Shown here in pieces: positions 8,159 to 16,416 of a DNA stretch of 64,000 bases (its first letter is position 1; each line of letters opens with the position of its first letter). The DNA comes from Promicromonospora umidemergens. Lineage in GTDB: Bacteria; Actinomycetota; Actinomycetes; Actinomycetales; Cellulomonadaceae. A model generated the notes under the pieces. The model worked only from the letters and a program-made list of their open reading frames with translations. It was not told where the DNA came from and searched no databases. The stretch is from assembly GCF_024171995.1 (NCBI RefSeq), contig NZ_JAMTCT010000021.1:44252-108251 (forward strand), given 5' to 3'. Position numbers and translations under genes: made by a program.

Positions 8159-9202
8159 ATGAGTGACGCAATCGTCATCGGTGGCGGGCAGGCCGGCCTG
8201 GCCGCCACCCACGCCCTCCTCGCCCGTGGCCTGAACCCTGTCCTGCTCGAAGCAGGCGAGGAACCGGTGGGTTCATGGCCGCGCTACTACGACAGCCTCC
8301 ACCTGTTCTCCCCCGCCCGGTACAGCACCCTGCCCGGCCTCGCCTTTCCCGGCGACCCCGACCGCTACCCGCACCGCGACGAGGTCGTGGACTACCTGCG
8401 CGCGTTCGCCGAGTCCCTCGACGCGGACATCCGCACCGGCCACCGCGTCACGGACGTCACCAACGACGGCGAGGTCTTCACCGTGCAGGCGCCCGGCGAA
8501 CAGCCGCTGTCCGCGCCGATCGTGATCGCCGCGACCGGCGCTTTCAGCTCGCCCCACCGGCCCGAGCTCCCTGGCCTGGAACACTTCAGCGGCCGCGTGC
8601 TGCACTCGAGCGATTACCACGACCCAGCGCCGCTCGCCGGGCAACGGGTCGTGGTGGTCGGGGCGGCGAACTCCGCGATCCAGATCGCGGTCGACCTCGC
8701 CCCGCACGCCCGGACCACCCTCGCTACCCGGGCACCGATCCGCTACACGGCCCAGAGGCCTCTGGGCAGGGACGCGCACTTCTGGTCGGTCATCAGCGGT
8801 CTCGACGCCCTCCCGATCGGACCGTGGCTGCGCACGCCCCCGAGCCTGCCGGTGCTGGACACCGGCACGTACCAGGCCGCGATCGACGCCGGCCGGCCCG
8901 ACCAGCGGCGCATGTTCACCGCGATCGAGGGCAGCACCGTCACCTGGTCCGACGGCAGCGCCGACGAGGTGGACACCATCGTGCTGGCCACCGGCTTCCG
9001 CCCCGGCCTGCCCTACCTGGCCGGCCTCGGCGCGTCGGACCGAGCCGGCGCACCACGGCAGCGTCGTGGACTGTCGACCACGCATCCAGGTCTGGGCTAC
9101 GTCGGCCTGGAGTGGCAGCGCAGCTTCTCCTCGGCGACGATCCGTGGCGTGGGCCGCGATGCCGCGTACGTGGCCCGCCGGCTGGCGAGGGCTCGAGGGT
9201 GA
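8159..9202 (+). CDS. ArsO-like flavin-containing monooxygenase (module A)
   Basis: The 347-residue protein has two Rossmann nucleotide-binding motifs, GGGQAGLA near the N-terminus (FAD) and VVGAANSAIQ in the middle (NADPH), plus the ATGAFSSP and ATGFRPG signatures of single-component flavin monooxygenases. Family members next to ars genes are called ArsO and are proposed to oxidise organic or inorganic arsenicals; the reaction is not settled. It is divergent from the ArsR-GNAT gene across a shared operator. An equal-length paralogue is at 61449-62492. Confidence 0.82.
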   Translation: MSDAIVIGGGQAGLAATHALLARGLNPVLLEAGEEPVGSWPRYYDSLHLFSPARYSTLPGLAFPGDPDRYPHRDEVVDYLRAFAESLDADIRTGHRVTDVTNDGEVFTVQAPGEQPLSAPIVIAATGAFSSPHRPELPGLEHFSGRVLHSSDYHDPAPLAGQRVVVVGAANSAIQIAVDLAPHARTTLATRAPIRYTAQRPLGRDAHFWSVISGLDALPIGPWLRTPPSLPVLDTGTYQAAIDAGRPDQRRMFTAIEGSTVTWSDGSADEVDTIVLATGFRPGLPYLAGLGASDRAGAPRQRRGLSTTHPGLGYVGLEWQRSFSSATIRGVGRDAAYVARRLARARG

Positions 9203-9238
9203 TACCGGTAGCCGCGTGCGGCGAGCGCTCGCCGAGGC

Positions 9239-10714
9239 TCAGTGCCCTACCGATGCGGCGACGAGCCAGGCCGTCAGTAGCACGATCACGACCATCAGCG
9301 TGGTCTCACGGCCGGCGCTGCGCCGCAGCATGCCGCCCGCCGTGTGGGAGCGTCCGGCATGGCGCACCACCGCGCGGCGTCGGGCCGTGAGCCTCGGGAC
9401 GACCTGGAAGTGGTTGTACGCGCCGATCGCGCCGACCACCCCGACGACGCCGACCTTGACCAGCAGGAGCAGCCCCCAGCTGCTCTCCCACAGCTGTTCC
9501 GGGCGGTCGAGGATGCCGACCGCCAGCACCACCCCGGCCACGCCGACCACGGTGACGGAGAGGGCCGCGACGACGGAGAAGCGGGCCCCCATCAGTGCGG
9601 CGTCGAGATCACGCCCGTCGCGGCGCCGGGCTCGCAGCAGGAGCCCCATCGCGACGACGCCGCCCAACCAGGTGGCCGCTGCCGCGAGGTGCGCGACGTC
9701 GGCAGCCACGACGAGCCATCGCGGCTCGACGGTGTTGCTGTGGCCGCCGAGAACCTGTCCGGCGCCCACCAGGACGACGCCGAGGACCGCGAGCCACGAG
9801 CCGTGCAAGGTCCGCCGAGCGCCCGCTGCGAGCCCGACCGCGCCGGCGGCCTGGAGGCCGACGTCCCAGAGCGTGGTGCCGGTGAGCGAGCCGGCGATCG
9901 CCGAGGGCGAGACTGCCGCCGCGAGGTCGCCGTGGGCGACGAGCACCGATCCGGCCAGCACGCGGACGACGAGCCCACCCAGGATGACGACCCCCGCCCA
10001 GCGGGCGAGCCGCAGCACGACCGGCGCGTCCACCTCGTCGCGCCCGCGCAGCACGAAGGCCACGAACGCCAGACCACCGGCGGCGACCAGACCGCCCCAG
10101 AGCGCGGCCGCGCCGCCCAGCCGGGCAACCGCCCCTGCGACACTGGTCGCTGGGCCCTCCATCGCGGACGGGTCGTGGCCCATGTCGTGGTCCATGCCGC
10201 TCATGTCATGCTCCGTGCCGGAGTCCGACCCGGTGTCGCTGTCGGTCTTTCCGGGAGTCGTCGTCGCCCCGGCCGACGGTGTGCCGGTGCCTCCGCTGGG
10301 CTCGCCAGGGTTCGTACCGGTGACGGTGAAGCCGAAGGTGCCCTCCAGCGGATGGCCGTCCTGGGCCGCGACGGTCCAGGTCACGGTGTAGTCGCCGGCG
10401 GTCAGCGTGTCGGACGGCGTCGCCACCAGGACGAGGCCGTCCTCGGCCGCTGCGACGTCGGCCGCGACGGTGCCTCCCGGGCCGTCGACCACGATCCCGT
10501 CGCCGAGCAGGCTCACCGGCAGCGTGAACCGCAGCGTGACCTCGGCGACCGGGCTGTCCGACGTCGACCCGGCGGCGGGTGCCGACGACTCCAGCTTGGT
10601 GTGTGCGGTGGCGGACGGTGCGCACCACAGTGCGAGCACGAGCGCCGCACATATCGCGACGGCTGCTCGGCTCACCACGGCGCCGGACCGCACACCAGCA
10701 AGGGCTCGGCGCAT
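9239..10714 (-). CDS. CopC-CopD fusion copper protein
   Basis: A signal peptide ends at SATAHTKL, giving a mature N-terminal His, the Cu(II) ligand of CopC. Residues about 38-133 are the CopC beta-sandwich, ending QDGHPLEGTFGFTV. A linker follows with a Met/His cluster (EHDMSGMDHDMGHD, about 190-205), probably binding Cu(I). From about residue 215 to the end there are eight or so membrane helices of the CopD/YcnJ family. Such fusions handle copper across the membrane, import or tolerance being debated. The downstream copper genes (DUF305, Csp) on the same strand support a copper role. Confidence 0.9.
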   Translation of the reverse strand: MRRALAGVRSGAVVSRAAVAICAALVLALWCAPSATAHTKLESSAPAAGSTSDSPVAEVTLRFTLPVSLLGDGIVVDGPGGTVAADVAAAEDGLVLVATPSDTLTAGDYTVTWTVAAQDGHPLEGTFGFTVTGTNPGEPSGGTGTPSAGATTTPGKTDSDTGSDSGTEHDMSGMDHDMGHDPSAMEGPATSVAGAVARLGGAAALWGGLVAAGGLAFVAFVLRGRDEVDAPVVLRLARWAGVVILGGLVVRVLAGSVLVAHGDLAAAVSPSAIAGSLTGTTLWDVGLQAAGAVGLAAGARRTLHGSWLAVLGVVLVGAGQVLGGHSNTVEPRWLVVAADVAHLAAAATWLGGVVAMGLLLRARRRDGRDLDAALMGARFSVVAALSVTVVGVAGVVLAVGILDRPEQLWESSWGLLLLVKVGVVGVVGAIGAYNHFQVVPRLTARRRAVVRHAGRSHTAGGMLRRSAGRETTLMVVIVLLTAWLVAASVGH

Positions 10715-10735
10715 GTGCAGACTCCTTCACAGCAG

Positions 10736-10770
10736 GGGTGGTGCGCCGGGCTCTCGCCGGCGCACCACCC
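10736..10770 (-). terminator. terminator hairpin after DUF305 gene
   Basis: A perfect 14-bp inverted repeat (arms 10736-10749 and 10757-10770, 7-base loop) begins 5 bp past the DUF305 stop. It separates the DUF305 gene from the following CopC-CopD gene, suggesting separate or attenuated transcription. Confidence 0.7.
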
Positions 10771-10775
10771 GTCGG

Positions 10776-11348
10776 TCACATCGAGGCGAGGAGGGCTTCC
10801 ATCGTCTCGATCTCGGTCTGCTGCGTGTCGACGATCGTCTGCGCCATCTCGATGGCGTCCGCGTCCTGGCCCGACTCGATCTCGGTCTCGGCCATCTCGA
10901 CCGCGCCCTGGTGGTGCGCGATCATCTGGTCGAGGAACAGGCGGTTCGCCTCGGGGCCGGCGGCGTCGCTCAGCATCTGCATGTCCTCCTCCGACATCAT
11001 GCCGTCCATCCCGGCATGGCCGGAGTGCTCCGAGCTGCGCTCGGCGCCCCAGGCCTCCAGCCACTGGCCGAGCACCTCGATCTCGGGTCCCTGCGCCGCC
11101 TTGACCTGGTTGGCGAGCTCGGTGATCTGGGGGTCGACGTCGGGCTTGGCCAGGACGACGTCAGCCATCTCGATCGCCTGCTCGTGGTGCGGGATCATCA
11201 TCTGCGCGAACATGACGTCCGCGTCGTTGTGCTCCGCCTGCTCGCCGGCCACGGTAGCGGTGTCCTGCGCGGGCTCCTCGGAACCTGAGCAGCCCGCGAG
11301 GGCAAGGGCGCCGGCCAGGGCGATGGCAGACATAAGGGTGCGCTTCAT
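10776..11348 (-). CDS. DUF305 domain lipoprotein (copper-associated)
   Basis: The 190-residue protein begins with a lipoprotein signal (LALAGCSGSE) and contains the two hallmark helices of DUF305: MFAQMMIPHHEQAIEMA and FLDQMIAHHQGAVEMA, joined by a Met/His-rich loop (SGHAGMDGMMSEEDMQM). DUF305 proteins are ferritin-like helical, His/Met-rich and often encoded with copper genes; metal binding is likely, catalysis unknown. The ATG at 11348 is preceded by a GGAAGA ribosome-binding site; the longer frame adds only 11 unlikely residues. Confidence 0.88.
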   Translation of the reverse strand: MKRTLMSAIALAGALALAGCSGSEEPAQDTATVAGEQAEHNDADVMFAQMMIPHHEQAIEMADVVLAKPDVDPQITELANQVKAAQGPEIEVLGQWLEAWGAERSSEHSGHAGMDGMMSEEDMQMLSDAAGPEANRLFLDQMIAHHQGAVEMAETEIESGQDADAIEMAQTIVDTQQTEIETMEALLASM

Positions 11349-11448
11349 GGGGTCTTCCTCTAGCTCGTCTCGGGGTAGCACTCACTGCCCGACCGCGCTG
11401 GGGCACGGCAGGCTGCTGGATCGGCGCGGGTGGGCGCCGAGCCTGGTT

Positions 11449-11934
11449 CTACGTCCGGGAGATGCAGAGCTCGTGCAAGGAAGGGGCGCCGAGGGCGTCG
11501 GCGCCGGCGGGTGCCAGCAGCAGCGGCATCGACCATTCGATCGGGGCGCGCCACAGGAGTCGTCGTGCGGGCACGACGAGGGCCAGGAGCGCGACGAGGA
11601 TCATGAGACACATCGCCGTGGCGAGGTCGTGTCCGCCGCACCCGTCGTGGCAGACGCCCGTTCCTGGCTGACCGGCGGTATCGCTGTACGACGGCGAGGC
11701 CGCCGATCTGTCGACGACGCCGCTGACCTGCGCCGGTGTGAGACCCAGCGGTGCGGCGTGCTGAGCGGCGGCGACCGACGGTTCGTGCGGCACGTGGTGC
11801 ATGTGCAAGGTCGGTGACCCGCTCATCGAGTGCATCGTGACGACGCCGATGATCACCGTCAGGATCGCCAACGCGCCCATCGGGCGTTGCCGAGGACCGG
11901 CGACCGCCGAACGAAGGAGCGAGATCACGCGCAC
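11449..11934 (-). CDS. DUF6153-like membrane protein
   Basis: The 161-residue product has an N-terminal membrane segment (MGALAILTVIIGVVTMHSM), a His/Met-bearing extracytoplasmic part (TLHMHHVPHEP), a second hydrophobic helix (TAMCLMILVALLALVVPA) and the C-terminal motif PSLHELCISRT, nearly repeated in the protein at 3116-3595. Family members are actinobacterial, of unknown function. Its place just upstream of the DUF305 and CopCD genes, on the same strand, suggests a part in copper handling. Confidence 0.7.
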   Translation of the reverse strand: MRVISLLRSAVAGPRQRPMGALAILTVIIGVVTMHSMSGSPTLHMHHVPHEPSVAAAQHAAPLGLTPAQVSGVVDRSAASPSYSDTAGQPGTGVCHDGCGGHDLATAMCLMILVALLALVVPARRLLWRAPIEWSMPLLLAPAGADALGAPSLHELCISRT

Positions 11935-12042
11935 GGCACGGAGGCTATCCCACCGCCGGTGTGTAGGAAACCGGGCACAACGGTCGATGCTCTAGTTTCC
12001 ACGCCGCCACCGCCGAGGCCGACCTCCCTGTCGGGACGCGGG

Positions 12043-12444
12043 TCAGCTGATGGTGCTCAGCAGCTCCCGGCAGGCGGTCTCGCAGGCGCGGCAGGCCTCG
12101 CCGCACACCCGGCAGTGCTCGTGCATGCTCGCGTGCTGCTCGCACTCGTCCCCGCACGCCTTGCACGCGGCGATGCATGCCTCCAGCAGCGCGCGACTGA
12201 TGTTCGCGTCATAGCCGGTGTGCCGCGACAGCACCCGAGCAGTCGCGTCACAGACGTCGGCGCAGTCCATGTTCGTCCGGACGCACTTGCGCAGGTCGGC
12301 GACCATCTCCTCGCTCAGACACGCGTCCGCGCACGCCGTACACGCTTGGGAGCACTCGACGACTGACTCGATCGCGCTCGCCAGCAACGTACGGTCGAGG
12401 TTCATCGACTTCGGATAGGTCTCGAGCATCTCGCTGGTCTTCAT
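12043..12444 (-). CDS. four-helix-bundle copper-binding protein (Csp-like, cysteine-rich)
   Basis: The 133-residue protein holds 16 cysteines, mostly in CxxxC or CxxC spacing along amphipathic helices: CSQACTACADAC, CIAACKACGDEC and CRVCGEACRACETAC. This matches the Csp/YhjQ copper storage family, whose four-helix bundle holds many Cu(I) ions through thiolates in its core. There is no signal peptide, so this is the cytosolic (Csp3-like) kind. It would buffer excess copper and fits the neighbouring DUF6153, DUF305 and CopCD genes. Confidence 0.9.
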   Translation of the reverse strand: MKTSEMLETYPKSMNLDRTLLASAIESVVECSQACTACADACLSEEMVADLRKCVRTNMDCADVCDATARVLSRHTGYDANISRALLEACIAACKACGDECEQHASMHEHCRVCGEACRACETACRELLSTIS

Positions 12445-12538
12445 GGCGTCTCTCCTGAGGGTGCTCTGAGGCGTCGCTGCCGTCGGGCCACGTCGCCGCT
12501 TTCGTCTTCACGGTAGGAACGCACCTCGCGACTCGCAA

Positions 12539-12763
12539 TCAGCCGAGCCTCCTTCTCCCGTCGTCGCGGAAGACGCCCGGTCGCCTCGGGTCCGGCATGG
12601 CCTCTCTCGACGTCTCCGGCGCCGGCTCGTCGTCCTGGTGCGCCAACCGTGGATCGCTGAAGGTCCGTCGGTAGGTGCCGGGCGTCGTGCCAAGATGCGC
12701 CCGGAAACGGCGGCGCAGGTTGGTCGCCGAGACGAGTCCGACCCGGGTAGCGATGGCGAGCAC
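12539..12763 (-). pseudogene. AraC-family regulator, C-terminal HTH fragment
   Basis: The stretch at about 12650-12757 reads AIATRVGLVSATNLRRRFRA, then HLGTTPGTYRRTF, the second helix-turn-helix of GlxA-like AraC regulators. Nothing upstream matches the first HTH or the effector domain: the frame departs from the family at about 12757 and meets the end of the next gene 30 bp later. A GTG at 12763 could start translation but would give half a DNA-binding domain. I read it as a remnant left by a deletion or insertion. Confidence 0.7.
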
Positions 12764-12793
12764 GCAGGTCAGGACACCAATCCCATACAGGCC

Positions 12794-15367
12794 TTAGTTC
12801 TCAGCGGGAGCGCCGTTCACCGCGGCGACCCAGCGGCGACGGGCGACCAGCAGGCCGGACCCCACCAGCAGCAGGAAGACCGCGGCAACGACGGCCGCCA
12901 GCGGGTCCGCACCGGTGGCCGCGAGTACGCCTCCCGGACCAGCATCGGGCGTCCCGCTGTCTGGCTCCGGCGGGTCCTGGGAGTCGCTGCCTCCTGGCTC
13001 TCCAGGCGTCGGGGAGCCGCTGGGGCTCGGGTCGGAAGGACCAGGATCAGAAGGGCTCGGATCAGAAGGGCTCGGGTCGGAAGGGTCCGGGTCGGAAGGG
13101 TCCGGGTCAGAAGGGCTCGGGTCGGAAGGACCAGGATCAGAAGGGCTCGGATCAGAAGGGCTCGGGTCGGAAGGGTCCGGGTCGGAAGGGTCCGGGTCGG
13201 AAGGGTCCGGGTCCGGCGGGGTCTCGTCGACGCAGGTCTCCGTGAGGGTGCCAGCGTCGTGCTCGAAGCCGTCGCCGTCGCCGTCGGCCACGATGGTGAG
13301 GGTGCGCGTGGTCGAGACGGTTCCGTGCTCCTGGGTTGGCACCGACCACGTCGTCTCGACGCAGTACTTCCCGGGCCGCGTGACCGCCCATGACGTGTTC
13401 GATGTGTCGGTCTGCGGCCACACGCTCGCCGTGGTGACCCCCGCCGCGGTGTCGAACACGGTCCGCCGGGGCTTTTCCTGCTCCACCCAGAGGTCACCCG
13501 GGCCGTCGACCCGGTCGATCGTCCAGGTGACGTCGCCCGTCACCTCGTCCTGAGGGACGCCCAGGGTGTTCCACCGCAGGTAGGGCACCTCGTCGCGCGA
13601 TCGGTAGGAGAACTTGCCACCGTCGTGCCCGAACCAGTAGGCGCCGTCGTCGGCGAGAGAGCCGCGGAAGATCGCGTCCTCCAGCTCCAGTCGCTCCGGG
13701 AGGGCGTCACGGTAGCTGCTGGACCGCAGCAGGTCCGCGCGGAGGGCGGAGCCGTCGAGGTCGAGAGAGACGTCCCAGAACGAGCCTTCCACCAGGACCG
13801 GTCCGTCGACGGGCTCGGCGGGCAGGGTGCTCGGTCGCCCGTCGACCGCCGGGTAGTCCGCCGTCGTGCCGCACGGCTGCACGGTGGCCGGGTCGACGGT
13901 CTCGCCGACCACGTGGGTGAGCTGTTCGGCGGCGGTGTGCAGCGTGCCGTCCGCCAGCTCTGCGCCGACGGTGATCGCGATGCAGTAGACGCCCGGCTGG
14001 TCGAAGAACCAGCTGTAGTGGACGTGGGTGCCTACCGGGAGAAGGTATCCGGCAGGGAGGCCGTTCTTCGTGTTCGCGAGCAGCCCGGCGCCGTTCTTCT
14101 CCGAGCCGTAGTTGTGGGCCCGGCCCGTATCGAGGGCGAGGTGGCCCGGGGCCTGCGTCCCGCCGGGTCCGGTGACCGCGTCGATGCGCACGCTGACGCT
14201 GGCGTCGTCCGCCGTGGAGGCCCGCAGGGTCGGTGACTGGGTGCTCATTCCCACCCAGGGCAGACCTGGCACCTGGGAGTAGGGGCTGTTCCAGATCGTC
14301 TGCCCGGGCTCTCCGACGAAGGTCCAGTCGTTCGCAGGGGTGAACGTCGCGGGGAGGGTGAGGCGTGCGGTGTCGTCCGAGTGCAGCACGAAGCGATCCC
14401 AGTCGAGCCAGCCGAGCGTGTCGTGATGGGCGCGCAGGGCGAGCGACTGGGCTCCTGACTCGTCGGTGTCGACCTCGGGTGCGATCGCGTCGATGTGACC
14501 GTCGCTGATCACGCGCACCTCCGGGTCTGGCTCGGGGTCGGGGCTCGGCTCCGGATCGGGTTCGGGGTCCGGCCCGGGCGCCTCGCCCGGCACCTCTCCG
14601 GTCGCCGTGCCGCACGGCGCATCGACGGCGACGGTGTCGCCGACGGCGATCCGGATGGTCCCGACGGCGCCCGCGGGGGTGCCGTCGGCGAGCGTCGCGG
14701 TGAAGCCCAGGTCGAAGCAGTACATGCCGGAGGCGCCGAACGACGCCCCGGTGTTGAAGATCTCTCGTGCCGGGAGGGCATAGGTCGCGTCGAGCCCCTG
14801 CGGTGAACCGTCCCGCTGCTCCCCCGTACCCCAGCGGAACAGCTCGGTCGGCGCGTCTGGGCCCGTCGCTCCGTCCTGCCGGCTCTCCGGGAGGCCGTAC
14901 AGGGCGAACGAGCCGGGCGCGACGACGTTCGGCATCGAGAAGTGGAGGTTCGGGTCCTCGGTGGCGAGGGTGGTCGGCCGCACGGACCGGGTGCTGAGCC
15001 GGAGCGCGGCGACGTCCTGGGTCTGGTCGTAGTCCAGGAGCGAGACGGTGCTCCAGCGCATCTCGCCGGTCGGCCCGAGCCACGAGAACGACGAGTCCGC
15101 AGGGACCTCCTGGGCCAACCGCGACGGCACCCGCAGCTGCAGGTCGGGAGCCGTACCGTTCGGCGACGCGCTCCCACGCAGCGCCCCGGTGCCGCCCGTG
15201 AGGCTCGCCGCGACGTTGACGAGCTTCGACTCCGCCGTCGTGTCCGCGGCGACCGGGACAGCAGGCACGACCGTGACGGCGACCGCCGCGATCGTGATGA
15301 GCATCGCCGGGTGTCTCGAGCGCCGGGTACCGCGGGCCCGCCACCGAGCTGTCGTCCTGTTCCGCAC
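12794..15367 (-). CDS. LAATG-anchored surface protein with repeated choice-of-anchor M type domains
   Basis: The 857-residue protein has a signal peptide, three copies of a beta-rich module recognised by the pattern ISDGHIDAIAP...THVHYSWFF...PGVYCI, a DPxPDPxP linker after the first, and a long Asp/Ser-Pro linker (about 715-795). It ends in a sorting signal: LAATG, a hydrophobic helix, then ARRR. This matches the actinobacterial surface-anchored domains found with AztABCD-type metal ABC transporters. Sortase would link it to the wall. The Zur-like boxes nearby suggest a zinc function. Each module carries single Cys residues near conserved GxYCI strands, likely disulfide partners. Confidence 0.85.
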   Translation of the reverse strand: MRNRTTARWRARGTRRSRHPAMLITIAAVAVTVVPAVPVAADTTAESKLVNVAASLTGGTGALRGSASPNGTAPDLQLRVPSRLAQEVPADSSFSWLGPTGEMRWSTVSLLDYDQTQDVAALRLSTRSVRPTTLATEDPNLHFSMPNVVAPGSFALYGLPESRQDGATGPDAPTELFRWGTGEQRDGSPQGLDATYALPAREIFNTGASFGASGMYCFDLGFTATLADGTPAGAVGTIRIAVGDTVAVDAPCGTATGEVPGEAPGPDPEPDPEPSPDPEPDPEVRVISDGHIDAIAPEVDTDESGAQSLALRAHHDTLGWLDWDRFVLHSDDTARLTLPATFTPANDWTFVGEPGQTIWNSPYSQVPGLPWVGMSTQSPTLRASTADDASVSVRIDAVTGPGGTQAPGHLALDTGRAHNYGSEKNGAGLLANTKNGLPAGYLLPVGTHVHYSWFFDQPGVYCIAITVGAELADGTLHTAAEQLTHVVGETVDPATVQPCGTTADYPAVDGRPSTLPAEPVDGPVLVEGSFWDVSLDLDGSALRADLLRSSSYRDALPERLELEDAIFRGSLADDGAYWFGHDGGKFSYRSRDEVPYLRWNTLGVPQDEVTGDVTWTIDRVDGPGDLWVEQEKPRRTVFDTAAGVTTASVWPQTDTSNTSWAVTRPGKYCVETTWSVPTQEHGTVSTTRTLTIVADGDGDGFEHDAGTLTETCVDETPPDPDPSDPDPSDPDPSDPSPSDPSPSDPGPSDPSPSDPDPSDPDPSDPSPSDPSPSDPGPSDPSPSGSPTPGEPGGSDSQDPPEPDSGTPDAGPGGVLAATGADPLAAVVAAVFLLLVGSGLLVARRRWVAAVNGAPAEN
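13026..13205 (-). repeat. 90-bp tandem duplication built from 15-bp repeats (Asp/Ser-Pro linker)
   Basis: The unit from 13026 to 13115 is repeated almost exactly from 13116. Each unit is six 15-bp subrepeats of the form GAAGGGTCCGGGTCG with small changes. It encodes five-residue DPSDP or SPSDP repeats in the wall-spanning linker. Such arrays change length by slippage. Confidence 0.9.
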
Positions 15368-15410
15368 TGGTCCTTCTCTTTTCGTCCGCTGGTGGTCCGA
15401 CCGATCACAC

Positions 15411-15453
15411 GCCGGGGGCGGCCGCCGGCCGCCGACCGGCGACCGCCCCCGGC
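15411..15453 (-). terminator. terminator hairpin between the two surface-protein genes
   Basis: An 11-bp perfect inverted repeat (15411-15421 and 15443-15453) ends 5 bp past the stop of the gene at 15459. The loop is itself GC-rich with further pairing. It may limit read-through into the large surface-protein gene. Confidence 0.6.
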
Positions 15454-15458
15454 ACGGA

Positions 15459-16097
15459 TCAGCCGTTGATCACGAACTCGATGTCGCGGTCGGCGCCGTT
15501 CGTGCCCGGCGAGGCCTCAAGGACGTCGAAGTTCAGGACGAAGGAGTGGCTGCCGCCGCACGATCCCGCGTCGAACGCCCATGCGCCGTGCTGGTGCGTG
15601 CCGGAGCCGACCGTCAGGACCTGCCCGTCGGCGGTGTCGAGCCCCCCGGCCGAGGAGGTGTACGCGACGTCCCCCGGGCCACTCACGAGGCCGAGGGTGA
15701 TCTCATAGTCGCTGGCGCTGTCGTTGTCGAAGCCGATGAAGGGCACGTCGCCCTCGATGTTGAAGTTGTTCGGCACTGTGTAGACGCCGTTCGAACAGGT
15801 CACGTCGGTTCCGGCGACGTCGAACACCAGCCGGTAGTCGTAGGTGGAGGAGCCCCAGGACGAGAAGCTGCCGCCGAACTGGTCGTAGATCGAGCCGACC
15901 TCGTGGGTGCTGCTGACCGCCACGACGTCGGCGTGGCCGGACGTCACGTCGGACGCTGCCTGTGCGGGCAGCGCCGCCCCGAGGCTGAGCAGCGCGGCAC
16001 CACCCAGGGCGACCCCCGCCCTGGCGGCGTTCCGCGGCATGCCGGTGGTGCGGGCGCCGGTAGCGCCGTTGCGGTCGTGGATGAGGTTCGTGGACAT
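15459..16097 (-). CDS. secreted single choice-of-anchor M type protein
   Basis: The 212-residue protein has a signal peptide ending LPAQAASD, then a single beta-rich domain beginning SGHADVVAVSS, the same opening as the modules in the large surface protein downstream. It contains a Cys pair (VTCSNG and AGSCGGSH) and a His cluster (SGTHQHGAWAFD) but no sorting motif, so it is probably released or bound non-covalently. Two ATGs lie in tandem; the second, at 16097, has the better spacing from AAGGAGA. Zur-like boxes upstream make zinc-regulated expression likely. Confidence 0.7.
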   Translation of the reverse strand: MSTNLIHDRNGATGARTTGMPRNAARAGVALGGAALLSLGAALPAQAASDVTSGHADVVAVSSTHEVGSIYDQFGGSFSSWGSSTYDYRLVFDVAGTDVTCSNGVYTVPNNFNIEGDVPFIGFDNDSASDYEITLGLVSGPGDVAYTSSAGGLDTADGQVLTVGSGTHQHGAWAFDAGSCGGSHSFVLNFDVLEASPGTNGADRDIEFVING

Positions 16098-16211
16098 CAT
16101 TTCTCCTTCGTGCCGGTTCGATGGAGGTGGACTCAGCCGGAGACAACTTCCCGCACGGCGAGCGAGACGGACAGCCCGGACATGCAGGAGCAACAGAACA
16201 TTCCCCTTATT

Positions 16212-16224
16212 GAGAATGATTCTC
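16212..16224. promoter_or_regulatory. Zur-like box 1
   Basis: GAGAATGATTCTC is a perfect 13-bp palindrome resembling actinobacterial Zur boxes. It lies about 115 bp upstream of the secreted surface-protein gene (minus strand) and in front of the Zur-like gene (plus strand). Confidence 0.7.
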
Positions 16225-16268
16225 GCACCGATCTAAGCGGCCGCCCGGACCGGTGTCAACGGTCTGGC

Positions 16269-16281
16269 GAGAATGGTTCTC
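16269..16281. promoter_or_regulatory. Zur-like box 2
   Basis: GAGAATGGTTCTC, a palindromic variant of box 1, sits 45 bp further on. Two boxes in the divergent region suggest control of both directions. Confidence 0.65.
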
Positions 16282-16355
16282 ATCGAAGCCGTGGCGGGAC
16301 CGACACCGGGCCCGTGGATTGAGGGCGGTCCGCGAAACTGGTTGTCTGCGTCGGA

Positions 16356-16370
16356 TGAGAATGGTTATCA
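16356..16370. promoter_or_regulatory. Zur-like box 3
   Basis: TGAGAATGGTTATCA lies 46 bp before the chosen start of the Fur-family gene, in a position suited to autorepression. Confidence 0.65.
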
Positions 16371-16416
16371 CTCGCGACTGGCCCGTCCACCACTGCGCGC
16401 CGGACGCCGGGGCGCG

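Noticed and set aside
13026..13205. CRISPR array
   Set aside because: The repeats are 15 bp without unique spacers, encode a Pro-rich linker in frame and have no cas genes nearby.
13707..15344. 545-residue minus-strand Arg-rich ORF within the surface-protein gene
   Set aside because: It lies in another frame of a gene with signal peptide, repeated domains and sorting motif; composition is typical of shadow frames.
15048..16322. 424-residue plus-strand ORF through the anchor-protein region
   Set aside because: It runs antisense to two genes with signal peptides and crosses the terminator and Zur-like boxes.
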